From: Clostridia bacterium
GTDB lineage: Bacteria; Bacillota; Clostridia; Oscillospirales; CAG-272
Assembly (NCBI GenBank): GCA_017462035.1
Contig: JAFTRY010000025.1
Location: forward strand, 62,001-126,000
Reading direction: 5' to 3'
Length of the DNA stretch: 64,000 bases
Each line of letters begins with the position of its first letter. The first letter of the stretch is position 1. Below are positions 17,043 to 24,887 of this stretch, one piece after another. A program made the position numbers and the translations under genes. The notes under the pieces are model-generated. The model made no database searches, had not been told where the DNA came from, and worked only from the letters and a program-made list of their open reading frames with translations.

Positions 17043-17309
17043 ATGGCAAAAAAAGCATCAGGTCTTGGAAGAGGGCTGGGAGACTTATTAGAGGACAATA
17101 TGCCTCAGGTGAAGCAAAACCACCGCGTGATCCTAAAAAAGGTGGATTCCACCATCCCGTCTGGTATAAGCGAAGTGGATATGACTCCGAAGCAAAGCCC
17201 GCTGCCTCCTCTTAAAGCAAAGCAGGAGACAGCTACCTCACCCAAGCCTCTGTTCGATCAGCCGGTACGCAACCGGAGCGTAAAGGCGAATTTTAAAAAA
17301 TTTAAATAA
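17043..17309 (+). CDS. 88-residue protein with only the ParB-type ParA-activating N-terminus
   Basis: Begins MAKKASGLGRGLGDLLEDN, closely matching the N-terminus of partitioning ParB proteins (the next gene has MAKKSEARGLGRGFYDIYND). In ParB this basic LG+G segment touches ParA and triggers ATP hydrolysis. The rest is a Lys/Pro-rich, probably disordered tail ending VKANFKKFK; there is no CTP-binding domain, HTH or dimerisation domain. The gene has its own ribosome binding site (AGGAGA), lies 31 nt after parA and 41 nt before parB, and has a clean stop. It could be a soluble ParA regulator or the remnant of a duplicated parB. Function is inferred from the motif alone. Confidence 0.7.
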   Translation: MAKKASGLGRGLGDLLEDNMPQVKQNHRVILKKVDSTIPSGISEVDMTPKQSPLPPLKAKQETATSPKPLFDQPVRNRSVKANFKKFK

Positions 17310-17350
17310 TCACAACACATAAATAATTAGAAGTAAGGATTGGAGCAAGT

Positions 17351-18241
17351 ATGGCAAAAAAATCCGAAGCAAGAGGTCTTGGAAGAGGCTTCTACGATAT
17401 TTATAATGACAATATTTTAGAAACAAAGCCGGGGGCAGGACAGAACATTCGGATCTCCGACATAGAACCGAGAAAGGATCAGCCAAGAAAAACCTTTGAT
17501 CGGGAAGCCTTGGAGGTTTTGGCGGATTCCATTGCCGCCTATGGCGTTCTTCAGCCTATCATTGTCCGTGAAAGCGAGCTGTTGGATGGCACCTACGAGA
17601 TCATTGCCGGCGAGCGGCGTTGGCGCGCCGCAAAAATGGCAGGACTCAGTGAGATCCCGGCAGTGGTATTTGACGGGGACGAGTTAAAAGCGGCACAGGT
17701 AGCCCTCATTGAGAACATCCAGCGTGAGGATCTAAATCCCTTGGAAGAAGCAATGGGATATGGGGCACTCATTGATAAGTTCGGACTAACTCAAGATCAG
17801 GTAGCAAAACAAGTGGGAAAGAGCCGTTCCACCGTTACCAATATGCTCCGCTTGCTGGATCTACCCGAGGAGGTTTTAGAAATGCTCCGAGTGGGTGATC
17901 TGACCACCGGTCACGCCAGAGCCCTTCTGGGTCTGGAGCGGGAAGAGGATATGGTGGAGCTTGCAAACCGCGCAGTAAGCCGCTCCCTGTCGGTACGAGA
18001 GGTAGAAGCCCAAGTAAAACGGATCAACGAAAAAGGGGAGGCAGCCGAGGAAGAAAAGATTCACCCTCAGATCAAGGTGCACATGAAGGAATTGGAGCGT
18101 CGCGCAATGTCCACTCTGGGCAGAAAGGTGCGAATCTCCCGTTCGTCTCGAAAGAAGGTCGTTGAATTGACTTATGATACGGACGAGGATCTGGAAGCAT
18201 TGCTGCGCGCACTGTGCGGTGAGGAAATCTTCGCCGAGTAA
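17351..18241 (+). CDS. parB: Chromosome-partitioning protein ParB (Spo0J)
   Basis: 296 residues. The N-terminal ParA-contact segment ARGLGRGFYDIY is followed by the CTPase domain (IEPRKDQPRKTFD, GVLQPIIVRE, EIIAGERRWRAAKMAGL, NIQREDLNPLEEA), an HTH (LTQDQVAKQVGKSRSTVTNMLRLLDLP) and a C-terminal dimerisation region. ENIQREDLNPLEEA is the standard ParB motif. It binds the parS sites upstream and spreads as a CTP-dependent clamp. It ends the parA operon. Confidence 0.96.
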   Translation: MAKKSEARGLGRGFYDIYNDNILETKPGAGQNIRISDIEPRKDQPRKTFDREALEVLADSIAAYGVLQPIIVRESELLDGTYEIIAGERRWRAAKMAGLSEIPAVVFDGDELKAAQVALIENIQREDLNPLEEAMGYGALIDKFGLTQDQVAKQVGKSRSTVTNMLRLLDLPEEVLEMLRVGDLTTGHARALLGLEREEDMVELANRAVSRSLSVREVEAQVKRINEKGEAAEEEKIHPQIKVHMKELERRAMSTLGRKVRISRSSRKKVVELTYDTDEDLEALLRALCGEEIFAE

Positions 18242-18388
18242 GCAAGAGCGGTAAGATTTTACGGTTACGATCCGCGAAATCTCCGAATTATCCAAAAAAT
18301 TAAGATGATTTCAGGCAGTTTTACGGTATGAAAGAAATTTATATACTGCGAAATGATAGATCGCCCATAGGGCAGAGAGGTATTTAAC

Positions 18389-19669
18389 ATGTTAGACATC
18401 AAATATATCAAAGAAAAACCCGAAGAGGTCATTGCAAGACTAGCAAAAAAAGGAAAAGACGCCAAAGAAGAAATTGCCCAGATCTTAGCGTTGGATACCG
18501 AAAGAAGGAACCTGATCGCGGAAACCGAATCCATCAAGGCGGAACAGAACAAAATGAACAAGCTGATTCCCGCATACAAGAAGGAAGGAAAGGATGTTTC
18601 GGCTATCTTTGTTCAAATGAAGGAGTTATCCTCCAAGACCAAGGAGATCGACGAGCGTCTGAAGATGGTAGAAACCCAGTTCACCTCGGCGATGTTAGAA
18701 CTACCTAACCTTCCAGATGAGGATCTGCTGCCCGGAGGAAAGGAGAATAATCAGCCCCTCCGTTTCTTTGGAGAACCGAAGTCCTTCGACTTTGAACCCA
18801 AGAACCACGTAGACCTGTGCACCGATCTTGGCTTGATCGACTATAAGAGAGGAACCAAGCTTTCCGGAGCCGGCTTCTGGATCTACCGCGGCATGGGTGC
18901 CCGTCTGGAATGGGCACTTCTCAATTATTTCGTGGACACCCATTTGGGCAATGGATACGAGCTGGTGCTGGTTCCCCACATGCTGGGTTACGAGTGCGGT
19001 CTGACAGCGGGGCAGTTCCCGAAGTTTGCGGATGACGTGTACTGGTTGGAAACGGCAGAGGACGAACGCCGCCGCTTCATGCTTCCCACTGCCGAAACAG
19101 CTCTGGTCTCTCTCCATCGGGATGAGATTCTAACAGAGGCGGATCTGCCCAGAAAATATATCAGTTATACACCCTGCTTCCGCCGCGAGGCAGGTAGCTA
19201 CCGCGCCGACGAGCGAGGAATGGTAAGAGGTCATCAGTTTAACAAGGTGGAAATGGTACAGTACACGCTACCCGAGAAGAGTGACGAGGCATTTGAGGAG
19301 CTGGTAGAAAACGCTGAGAATTTGGTAAAGGGACTTGGCTTCCACTTCCGCACCGTAAAGCTTGCCGCTGAGGACTGCTCCGCATCTATGGCAAGAACCT
19401 ACGACATTGAGATCAACATTCCCTCCATGAATGGCTACAAGGAGGTATCCTCTGTATCCAATGCCAGAGATTATCAGGCTCGCCGCGGTATGATGCGCGT
19501 GAAGAGAGAAGGCGGAAAGACCGAATTTGTTCACACGCTGAACGGGTCCGGCTTAGCAACCAGCCGTATCCTCCCCGCTCTCGTAGAACAGAACCAATTG
19601 GCAGACGGCTCGGTTATGGTACCAGAGGTTCTGCGCAAATACGTAGGCGTGGATATTATTAAAAAATAA
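18389..19669 (+). CDS. serS: Seryl-tRNA synthetase
   Basis: 426 residues, the normal length. An N-terminal coiled-coil tRNA-binding arm (about residues 25-105) precedes the class II catalytic core: motif 2 CFRREAGSYRADERGMVRGHQF, YKEVSSVSNARDYQARR, and motif 3 LNGSGLATSRILPALVEQ. It charges tRNA-Ser, one copy of which lies 2.7 kb downstream. GAGAGG precedes the start. The 147-nt upstream gap lacks the AGGGTGG-type T-box sequence. Confidence 0.97.
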   Translation: MLDIKYIKEKPEEVIARLAKKGKDAKEEIAQILALDTERRNLIAETESIKAEQNKMNKLIPAYKKEGKDVSAIFVQMKELSSKTKEIDERLKMVETQFTSAMLELPNLPDEDLLPGGKENNQPLRFFGEPKSFDFEPKNHVDLCTDLGLIDYKRGTKLSGAGFWIYRGMGARLEWALLNYFVDTHLGNGYELVLVPHMLGYECGLTAGQFPKFADDVYWLETAEDERRRFMLPTAETALVSLHRDEILTEADLPRKYISYTPCFRREAGSYRADERGMVRGHQFNKVEMVQYTLPEKSDEAFEELVENAENLVKGLGFHFRTVKLAAEDCSASMARTYDIEINIPSMNGYKEVSSVSNARDYQARRGMMRVKREGGKTEFVHTLNGSGLATSRILPALVEQNQLADGSVMVPEVLRKYVGVDIIKK

Positions 19670-19677
19670 CGCAGGGG

Positions 19678-19691
19678 TTAGTTTATACTAA
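19678..19691. promoter_or_regulatory. Dyad TTAGTTTATACTAA (possible operator), copy 1
   Basis: A 14-bp dyad with perfect 5-bp arms (TTAGT/ACTAA), 29 nt upstream of the membrane-protein start. A near-identical dyad occurs at 21674-21687 above the GtrA-family gene. The shared spacing and sequence suggest one regulator; it is not identified. Confidence 0.4.
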
Positions 19692-19720
19692 TCGTCAAGA
19701 AAATGCCCTGGAGGATCTGT

Positions 19721-20410
19721 ATGAAATTTGAAGTACTAACGCTTCTCACCACCCCCGAGGAGGAACAACCTCTTTGGAAGGAGATATGGTCTGCCTTTTA
19801 TGAGACCTACATCAATGACAGTACTCAATATGAGCATTTGGATATTGGCTCCGGATCGTTGATCTCTGTGAGAACCATTATTTTCGGTCTGTTTATCGGA
19901 CTGACTCTTGCCTCCTTTGGTGCCGTGTTTAACAAGCGGGTATTGGGCGGCTTTGTTCGGCGGCTCCTGCGTGAGGAATGCCTCTCGCCTGAAACAGGGA
20001 AGACCTTGCCCGAGCTTGGGATCGCGGACAAGCTCTGGATCCGCCGGGCGGTCCGAAAGAGCGTGTCCCTCCGACGTGTGGTCCGATGCCGTGAGGAGGA
20101 GGAAGCTCTTTCCGCACAGGAGTCCGCAGAAGACGCGGACAAGGGTCATCGAAGCTCTCGGCGAAGGTCAGCCGCTTTTCGCGTCGATCCGGATCAACAC
20201 CATTTTTATATTCCTGAGGACATGAAATACCTGGCGGATGTGAAATTTGAGCAAAAGGGAACTACTTGGCTGGGAGCGATTCTGTTTATCTTCGTTATGA
20301 TCGCGGCTCTCATTGCTCTTTTGGTGGCACTTCCCTATATTTTGGAGATCGTCAACGATTTTGTGGGCGCTGTGAAACCCTCCTCCGGATCAGAAAATAT
20401 TCTCAATTGA
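19721..20410 (+). CDS. Two-helix membrane protein of unknown function
   Basis: 229 residues. An acidic N-terminus is followed by membrane segment 1 at about residues 52-70 (TIIFGLFIGLTLASFGAVF), a basic Arg-rich loop of about 110 residues and membrane segment 2 at about 182-210 (WLGAILFIFVMIAALIALLV). The start at 19721 is chosen because GGAGG lies 6 nt upstream. It lies 8 nt upstream of rarA and is likely co-transcribed with it. I do not recognise a family. Confidence 0.7.
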   Translation: MKFEVLTLLTTPEEEQPLWKEIWSAFYETYINDSTQYEHLDIGSGSLISVRTIIFGLFIGLTLASFGAVFNKRVLGGFVRRLLREECLSPETGKTLPELGIADKLWIRRAVRKSVSLRRVVRCREEEEALSAQESAEDADKGHRSSRRRSAAFRVDPDQHHFYIPEDMKYLADVKFEQKGTTWLGAILFIFVMIAALIALLVALPYILEIVNDFVGAVKPSSGSENILN

Positions 20411-20418
20411 GGAAGCAT

Positions 20419-21633
20419 ATGAATCAAATCAGAACGGCAGAGGCATTGCGCCCCAAATCCTTTGACGACATTGTGGGGCAATCCCACCTGTTCGGAAAAA
20501 ACGGGGTGGTGCGGAAAATGCTTGCCTCGGGACGGGTTACCAATATGATTTTTTACGGTCCTCCCGGTACAGGAAAAACCACGGCGGCTGAAATTATCGC
20601 TCGGGAATCGGGTATGGTATTCCACCGTTTGAATGCTACGACCGCAAGCTTGTCCGATGTGAAGGATATTCTCGCCAGCACCAATAACGTGTTTTGTACC
20701 GGGGGTATCCTCCTGTACATCGACGAGATTCAGTATTTTAACAAAAAGCAACAGCAGGCACTGCTGGAGTATATCGAGGACGGTCGGGTAACACTCATCA
20801 CCTCCACTACGGAAAATCCTCACTTTTATATTTACAATGCCATTATCTCCCGATCCTCCCTGTTTGAGTTCAAGCCGGTCGCCCCTGCCGATTGCGCCGT
20901 AGCACTCCGTCGAGGGGTGGACTATCTGAACGAGGAAACAGGAAGCAAAAAAACTGCCTCCCCGGAGGTTCTGGACTATATTGCCAGGATCACTACGGGT
21001 GACGTTCGCCATGCCATCGTACTGTTGGAGAACTCCTTCTTCGCGGCAGAGGATGATATTACCCGTGAGGTGGTGGACTCGTTTCACGTACGGGTGGGAA
21101 ATTTTGATGACGATACTCACTTCGATCTGCTTTCCTGTCTGCAAAAGTCCATTCGAGGCTCCGATCCGGACGCGGCAGTATTTTACCTGGCTAAACTCTT
21201 GTCCATGGGTGAGCTGATCTCCGTATGCCGTCGGTTGCAGGTCATTGCCAGTGAAGACGTGGGGCTGGCGTATCCTATGGCGGCAGTGGTAACTCGCTCC
21301 TGCTGTGAATCGGCAAAGGAGTTGGGTATGCCGGAGGCACGGATCCCCCTTGCCCATGCTGCCATTCTTCTGGCGACCTCCCCGAAATCCAATTCAGCTG
21401 ATTCGGCAGTAAATGCGGCGATGGCAGACGTAGAGGAGGGAAGAGGGCGGATCGTTCCTACTCACCTGCAAAGTCCGCTGTTTCGCGGCTATCGTTACCC
21501 TCACGATTATCCCGGACATTACGTGCGTCAGCAGTATTTGCCGGACGATTTGAAGGATCGGCAATATTATCACTACGGAGATAATAAAATGGAGGAATCC
21601 GCACGGCAATATGCCGAAAAGATCAAAAAGTAA
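20419..21633 (+). CDS. rarA: Replication-associated recombination AAA+ ATPase RarA (MgsA/WRNIP1 family)
   Basis: 404 residues. The N-terminus (LRPKSFDDIVGQSHLFG) is followed by Walker A GPPGTGKTT (47-54), Walker B LLYIDEIQYFNKKQQ near 95 and sensor 1 STTENPHFYIYNAIISRSSLFEF. The C-terminal clamp-loader-like region contains VASEDVGLAYP-type and SPKSNSADSAVNAA-type motifs, specific to RarA. It acts at stalled replication forks. The frame is open further upstream, but GAGGAAGC precedes the ATG at 20419 and the family starts here. Confidence 0.93.
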   Translation: MNQIRTAEALRPKSFDDIVGQSHLFGKNGVVRKMLASGRVTNMIFYGPPGTGKTTAAEIIARESGMVFHRLNATTASLSDVKDILASTNNVFCTGGILLYIDEIQYFNKKQQQALLEYIEDGRVTLITSTTENPHFYIYNAIISRSSLFEFKPVAPADCAVALRRGVDYLNEETGSKKTASPEVLDYIARITTGDVRHAIVLLENSFFAAEDDITREVVDSFHVRVGNFDDDTHFDLLSCLQKSIRGSDPDAAVFYLAKLLSMGELISVCRRLQVIASEDVGLAYPMAAVVTRSCCESAKELGMPEARIPLAHAAILLATSPKSNSADSAVNAAMADVEEGRGRIVPTHLQSPLFRGYRYPHDYPGHYVRQQYLPDDLKDRQYYHYGDNKMEESARQYAEKIKK

Positions 21634-21673
21634 AGCCTGAGGTGTGCGTTTATATACCATAAAACCCAGGATG

Positions 21674-21687
21674 TTAGTTTAGACTAA
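21674..21687. promoter_or_regulatory. Dyad TTAGTTTAGACTAA (possible operator), copy 2
   Basis: Same dyad as at 19678-19691, extended here to GTTAGT/ACTAAC, 21 nt above the GtrA-family start. The two sites bracket the membrane-protein/rarA pair and the GtrA-family gene. Confidence 0.4.
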
Positions 21688-21708
21688 CTTAAAAAGAAAG
21701 GAGCAACC

Positions 21709-22251
21709 ATGGCAGAGAAGATAAAGGTGCTTATTTTGCGAAAAAAGCAATTGATCTTATATCTGTTATTTGGCGGAATTACCACTGTTTGCTCCTTGGC
21801 TGCCTGCTATTTGACTTTGCGTCTGGGCGTGTTCATTTGGCACGACGAGCAGGGAGAGCCTACCGCGTTTTTGGACATTCTGGGTAGCACCGCTCAGTGG
21901 GTGGTAGGTGTATTGGTTGCCTTTGTTACCAACAAGAAGTGGGTGTTCGTAGACGCGGAACGGGGATTCCGGGTCACGATGCGACAGCTTGGCGTGTTTT
22001 CGGGATCACGGGTTGCCACATATTTTATGGAGGTGGTAATCAACCTGGGAGTCATCGCACTTTTTGATGCATTGAACTATCGTGCGCCAATGATTCCGGT
22101 GCTGGGGTGGAGATTTGAGCTGACAGCGCGAATCTGGGCAAAGGTTATTTCCTCGATCGTGGTAGTGATCGCGAATTATTTCATCAGTAAGCTGGTAGTG
22201 TTTCGCAGGAAGCAGGCGGTAGCCGAGGGCGAACGGGAAATTCACCATTGA
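21709..22251 (+). CDS. GtrA-family membrane protein
   Basis: 180 residues with four predicted membrane helices: LILYLLFGGITTVCSLAACY, a second near LGSTAQWVVGVLVAFVTNKKWVF, a third near TYFMEVVINLGVIALF and a fourth near VISSIVVVIANYFISKLVVF. FVTNKKWVF and NYFISKLVVFR are hallmark GtrA motifs. Family members are thought to flip or bind undecaprenyl-linked sugars for cell-wall glycosylation. AAAGGAG precedes the start. The substrate cannot be told from sequence. Confidence 0.88.
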   Translation: MAEKIKVLILRKKQLILYLLFGGITTVCSLAACYLTLRLGVFIWHDEQGEPTAFLDILGSTAQWVVGVLVAFVTNKKWVFVDAERGFRVTMRQLGVFSGSRVATYFMEVVINLGVIALFDALNYRAPMIPVLGWRFELTARIWAKVISSIVVVIANYFISKLVVFRRKQAVAEGEREIHH

Positions 22252-22287
22252 AAATACCAAAAAACAGGAAAAAGATAAAAAAAGATA

Positions 22288-22316
22288 TTGACAAACGGTG
22301 AAAAATGGGGTATAAT
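22288..22316 (+). promoter_or_regulatory. Consensus promoter of tRNA-Ser
   Basis: TTGACA (22288-22293), 17 nt, TATAAT (22311-22316), 40 nt above the tRNA 5' end. Confidence 0.9.
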
Positions 22317-22356
22317 AGTTAGGCAAGTTCGGAGAAACGGCGGACTTGTGAGTTTT

Positions 22357-22450
22357 GGAGAAGTACTCAAGTTGGCCGAAGAGGCGCCCCTGCTAAGGGT
22401 GTAGGCCGGCTTAAACCGGCGCGAGAGTTCAAATCTCTCCTTCTCCGCCA
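22357..22450 (+). tRNA. tRNA-Ser (anticodon GCT)
   Basis: 94 nt including an encoded CCA. Acceptor GGAGAAG pairs with CTTCTCC (22440-22446), discriminator G. Anticodon loop CTGCTAA holds GCT at 22392-22394. The long variable arm (GGCCGGCTTAAACCGGC region) is the class II hallmark of tRNA-Ser. The 3' half is the integration site of the element that follows. Confidence 0.95.
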
Positions 22451-22451
22451 A
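22428..22451 (+). repeat. attL: tRNA-Ser 3' end direct repeat
   Basis: The 24-bp repeat starts TTCAAATCTCTCCTTC and ends CGCCAA. It covers the T-arm and acceptor 3' strand including CCA, so integration kept the tRNA intact. Confidence 0.92.
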
Positions 22452-22453
22452 TG

Positions 22454-22489
22454 AAAAACTCTCGAAATCTCACGATTTCGAGAGTTTTT
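22454..22489 (+). terminator. Terminator after tRNA-Ser
   Basis: AAAAACTCTCGAAATC (22454-22469) pairs perfectly with 22474-22489 around loop TCAC and ends in a T run. It lies inside the element, which thus supplies a new terminator for the tRNA. Confidence 0.9.
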
Positions 22490-22528
22490 CTCGTTTTTCC
22501 TCATTTTTTGATGTTTGCCGAAACACCG

Positions 22529-22552
22529 TTTACCCCTAACTTTACCCCTACC
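22529..22552 (+). repeat. Left arm-type tandem repeats
   Basis: TTTACCCCTAAC (22529-22540) directly followed by TTTACCCCTACC (22541-22552). Matching tandem copies lie at 28907-28930 near the other end, in the same orientation. This resembles integrase arm-binding sites. Confidence 0.7.
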
Positions 22553-22641
22553 AAGTTTTTGAAACGATATATGTGTTCAAATACCCCATTATATAGCAAT
22601 CCCCTTGATTCATTTTACGGTGAACCAAGGGGATTTTTATT

Positions 22642-23130
22642 TTATGATTTTTTTGTGGTCTCAAGTGTTGAATAATAATCCTGCATTCGTTGTGCGGTAT
22701 CTTTCATCATGCGTTCAGAAGTGTGCGCGTATCGGTCCAAAGTAAAGCTTGCCGTAGCGTGTCCGAGCAGATCCTGTACGCTCTTGATATCGGCTCCGCT
22801 AGCAATTGCGACAGTCGCTGCGGTGTGCCTCAGATCGTGAGGTCTCGCATCGGGACGACCGATACTTGCGGCTATCCGCTTGAAATTCTTGTAAAAGGTA
22901 AAGATCGCGTAATGCCGCCCAAGCTCGTTTGTGAATACCAGGTTATCGGGGTTGTTCCAAACGTCGAATGCTTTCTCTTTGAATTCCGCTTGCTTCTTTT
23001 GCTCGTTGCGAAGGTACTCGAAAGCAATCGCCGGAGGCTCTATCGTTCTCGGCTTGTCGCTTTTGGTAAACGGAACGATGGAGTACTGATTATCAGCCTT
23101 TGATTTTTGCAGCTGTTGGTTTAAGGTGAT
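22642..23130 (-). pseudogene. Tyrosine recombinase/integrase, N-terminally truncated
   Basis: The remaining frame (about 160 residues) matches the C-terminal half of tRNA-targeting clostridial integrases: LNQQLQKSKADNQYS, LVFTNELGRHYAIFT, the HxxR box in RPHDLRHTAATVA, LGHATASFTLDRYAH with the likely catalytic Tyr, and a short tail. The N-terminal arm-binding and core-binding domains and the first catalytic Arg are missing. The frame stays open to 23376, but that part is antisense to a plus-strand HTH gene and unlike an integrase. The break therefore lies near 23105-23130. It once catalysed insertion of the element and is probably inactive alone. Confidence 0.8.
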
Positions 23131-23143
23131 GGGAGATTGAAAT

Positions 23144-23353
23144 ATGTTTCGATATGAATATGCAACAACAAAGGATATGGCTGAATATTGGGGAGTAAGC
23201 TCGGCATGGGTATCACAGCTATGCAAACAAGGCAGAGTGTTAGGTGCCGAGAAGATTGGGAATATGTGGGTTATTCCGAGGGATACGGCAAGACCGCAAG
23301 ACTTTAGGGTATGGAATGGAAGAAGTCGGAGGCGTTCAAGGCGTAAACGATAA
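23144..23353 (+). CDS. Small helix-turn-helix DNA-binding protein
   Basis: 69 residues. The first 48 (TTKDMAEYWGVSSAWVSQLC then GRVLGAEKIGNMWVIPRDTA) match the HTH_17/excisionase-like winged helix common in clostridial mobile elements; the tail is Arg-rich (RSRRRSRRKR). GGGAGA lies upstream. It begins exactly where integrase homology stops, so a rearrangement joined the two. It could be an excisionase or a regulator. Confidence 0.65.
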   Translation: MFRYEYATTKDMAEYWGVSSAWVSQLCKQGRVLGAEKIGNMWVIPRDTARPQDFRVWNGRSRRRSRRKR

Positions 23354-23463
23354 ACATAACAGAGAGCCTCATACAAAGGCTACAAGGCTCGTTGCTTTAT
23401 TCCCTTGTCGGATTAACTTGCAAGGTCTTTCACGCTGTTGGAGCGCGTTGCAACGGCTAATAA

Positions 23464-23598
23464 GAACACCGCAAAGTAATTATCGACTCATCAGATGTGT
23501 TATGCGAAGCGTTGGGATGCGAACTCTCCGAGCTGTTGGTTAGAGAACCAAACAGAATTCCTGTTGTTACACATAATCGCTCCGGCAAAAGCATTTGA
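23464..23598 (+). pseudogene. Remnant of an XRE-family regulator
   Basis: One frame reads EHRKVIIDSSDVLCEALGCE then LSELLVREPN, resembling the C-terminal half of a Cro/CI-type HTH (compare LAKLCELLQCQPGDLIE in the intact gene at 24641-24859). No start or first helices are present. The rest of 23354-23679 shows only a hairpin. Confidence 0.45.
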
Positions 23599-23601
23599 AA
23601 A

Positions 23602-23641
23602 AGCCGCCATCAAAGTGTATCAAAACACAATGATGGCGGCT
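23602..23641. terminator. Hairpin, probable terminator
   Basis: AGCCGCCATCA (23602-23612) pairs with TGATGGCGGCT (23631-23641), followed by TCTGTTTA. It lies between the plus-strand remnant and the minus-strand antitoxin gene. Confidence 0.65.
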
Positions 23642-23679
23642 CTGTTTAATTGTTCGAATATCTTTGCTATTTGGCTCTA

Positions 23680-23982
23680 TTAGTTTTCTTGAGAACCGAT
23701 AGGAACGATTGCAAGAGTTTTTCCAAGCGGAGCCAGGACCTTAAGGATCGTATCGATCTGAGGACTTGTAGATCCTTTTTCCATTCTCGCAATGATAGGC
23801 TGCTTCACTCCACTCAATTCCTCTAACTGTTTTTGGCTGATACCTTGTTCTTGGCGAGCCTTGATCATTTCACCGATCAGCGCCACTCTCAGATCGCTTT
23901 CGCGAATTTCTTCTTTCGTGAAGATCTGAGGGCGAACCTCACTCCAACTGCGTCCAACAGAGCTGTTATTCTTTTTTTCCAT
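23680..23982 (-). CDS. HigA-type XRE antitoxin
   Basis: 100 residues with a Cro/CI HTH at about 35-90 (MIKARQEQGISQKQLEELSG then VKQPIIARMEKGSTSPQIDT). It starts on the base next to the toxin gene's stop, in the toxin-first order of HigBA-type modules. It should neutralise the toxin and repress the shared promoter at 24362-24390. Confidence 0.85.
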   Translation of the reverse strand: MEKKNNSSVGRSWSEVRPQIFTKEEIRESDLRVALIGEMIKARQEQGISQKQLEELSGVKQPIIARMEKGSTSPQIDTILKVLAPLGKTLAIVPIGSQEN

Positions 23983-24336
23983 TTACTCACACCTCTCTTT
24001 GAAATCAGCAAATTCTCGTTTCGCTTTCTCAATCTCCCGTGGGGGAGTTTTCTGTGTTTTCTTCATGAATTGATGGAGCAAAACGAATTTACCATCAACC
24101 CACGCGGCAAACAAAATGCGGTCACGCAAGGGACGCAACTCCCAAATATCACCGTCAAGATGTTTTACAAAGGGTTCACCGGCTCGTGTACCGTATTGAC
24201 TCAAAATCTCAATATAATCATTGATCTTATTCAATTTGATTCTGCTATCTTTGTTTGACTTGGCAGCGAGCTGTTGTAGATATTCATATACCGGCTCAAC
24301 GCCGTTTTTGTCTTTGTAAAAAATGATCTCGTACAT
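23983..24336 (-). CDS. HigB/RelE-like toxin (phage-derived Gp49-like family)
   Basis: 117 residues. It starts [20 protein letters not shown] and contains [42 protein letters not shown] and [17 protein letters not shown], the full signature of the Gp49-like (PF05973) RelE/ParE-superfamily toxins, which usually cleave mRNA on the ribosome. Start 24336 is chosen for its AAAGGGA upstream and family length. It is co-transcribed with the antitoxin. Confidence 0.87.
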   Translation of the reverse strand: MYEIIFYKDKNGVEPVYEYLQQLAAKSNKDSRIKLNKINDYIEILSQYGTRAGEPFVKHLDGDIWELRPLRDRILFAAWVDGKFVLLHQFMKKTQKTPPREIEKAKREFADFKERCE

Positions 24337-24361
24337 AAGCAGTATTCCCTTTACACTATAT

Positions 24362-24390
24362 ATTATACTCAAAAGTTATTGCCTTGTCAA
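24362..24390 (-). promoter_or_regulatory. Promoter of the toxin-antitoxin operon
   Basis: Minus strand TTGACA (24390-24385), 17 nt, TATAAT (24367-24362). AAGTTATT occurs twice in the plus orientation (24373-24380 and 24399-24406), one copy inside the spacer, and may be a binding site for the antitoxin. Confidence 0.85.
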
Positions 24391-24410
24391 GTACTTTTAA
24401 GTTATTATTT

Positions 24411-24641
24411 TTAATTTTTTTGATAATCAAAGCGATTCTCATAATCACAATGTGGACAGTTAATTTCTACAGAATAAACATTTCCACGCGGATAAACATG
24501 ATGCGCTATATTTTTACCGTTAGGAATGGTGTCCACATCGCTGACACCATTTCTGTGACGTCGGAAAAAATCAAAATAACACCAATTAAAACTCTTTTGG
24601 CATTTCTCGCAGATGTGTTCTGCTTCAAAAATAATAGGCAT
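24411..24641 (-). CDS. Small zinc-ribbon-like protein
   Basis: 76 residues. CEKCQKSFNW near the N-terminus and CPHCDYENRF near the C-terminus form two CxxC knuckles, as in small zinc ribbons. Start 24641 overlaps the stop of the upstream XRE gene by one base (TAATG), indicating coupled translation. Its role is unknown; perhaps a partner of the regulator. Confidence 0.7.
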   Translation of the reverse strand: MPIIFEAEHICEKCQKSFNWCYFDFFRRHRNGVSDVDTIPNGKNIAHHVYPRGNVYSVEINCPHCDYENRFDYQKN

Positions 24642-24859
24642 TAGTTGTTGTCCTCCTCTCTTACGTATTCGATAAGATCCCCAGGCTGACATTGAAGAAG
24701 CTCACATAATTTTGCAAGACAAGCATTGGAAACGACCTCGCCACTTCGTATCTGCTGAAGATAGCTTTCGCCTATCAATTTTTCAGACCTCATTTTATAA
24801 GTTGTATATCCATTTTCTTTCAATGCTTGCATGATATCTATTTTGTAAACAATTGGCAT
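24641..24859 (-). CDS. Small Cro/CI-type transcriptional regulator
   Basis: 72 residues with an XRE HTH: IMQALKENGYTTYKMRSEKL then GESYLQQIRSGEVVSNACLA and KLCELLQCQPGDLIEYV. GGAGGT lies upstream of start 24859. It faces a divergent promoter region with three dyads and is probably the repressor that binds them, controlling both itself and the two small genes on the plus strand. Confidence 0.85.
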   Translation of the reverse strand: MPIVYKIDIMQALKENGYTTYKMRSEKLIGESYLQQIRSGEVVSNACLAKLCELLQCQPGDLIEYVREEDNN

Positions 24860-24887
24860 TTTAGGTATACCTCCATTTCCACAATAC

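Noticed and set aside
18242..18388. T-box leader before serS
   Set aside because: No AGGGTGG-type antiterminator sequence and no terminator hairpin with a T run were seen.
22642..23376. A complete 244-residue integrase
   Set aside because: Homology stops near 23105-23130; the rest is antisense to an HTH gene, and the catalytic first Arg and N-terminal domains are absent.
23980..24336. HigB toxin starting at 24372
   Set aside because: The longer frame has no ribosome binding site and adds 12 residues outside the family; ATG at 24336 is supported by AAAGGGA.
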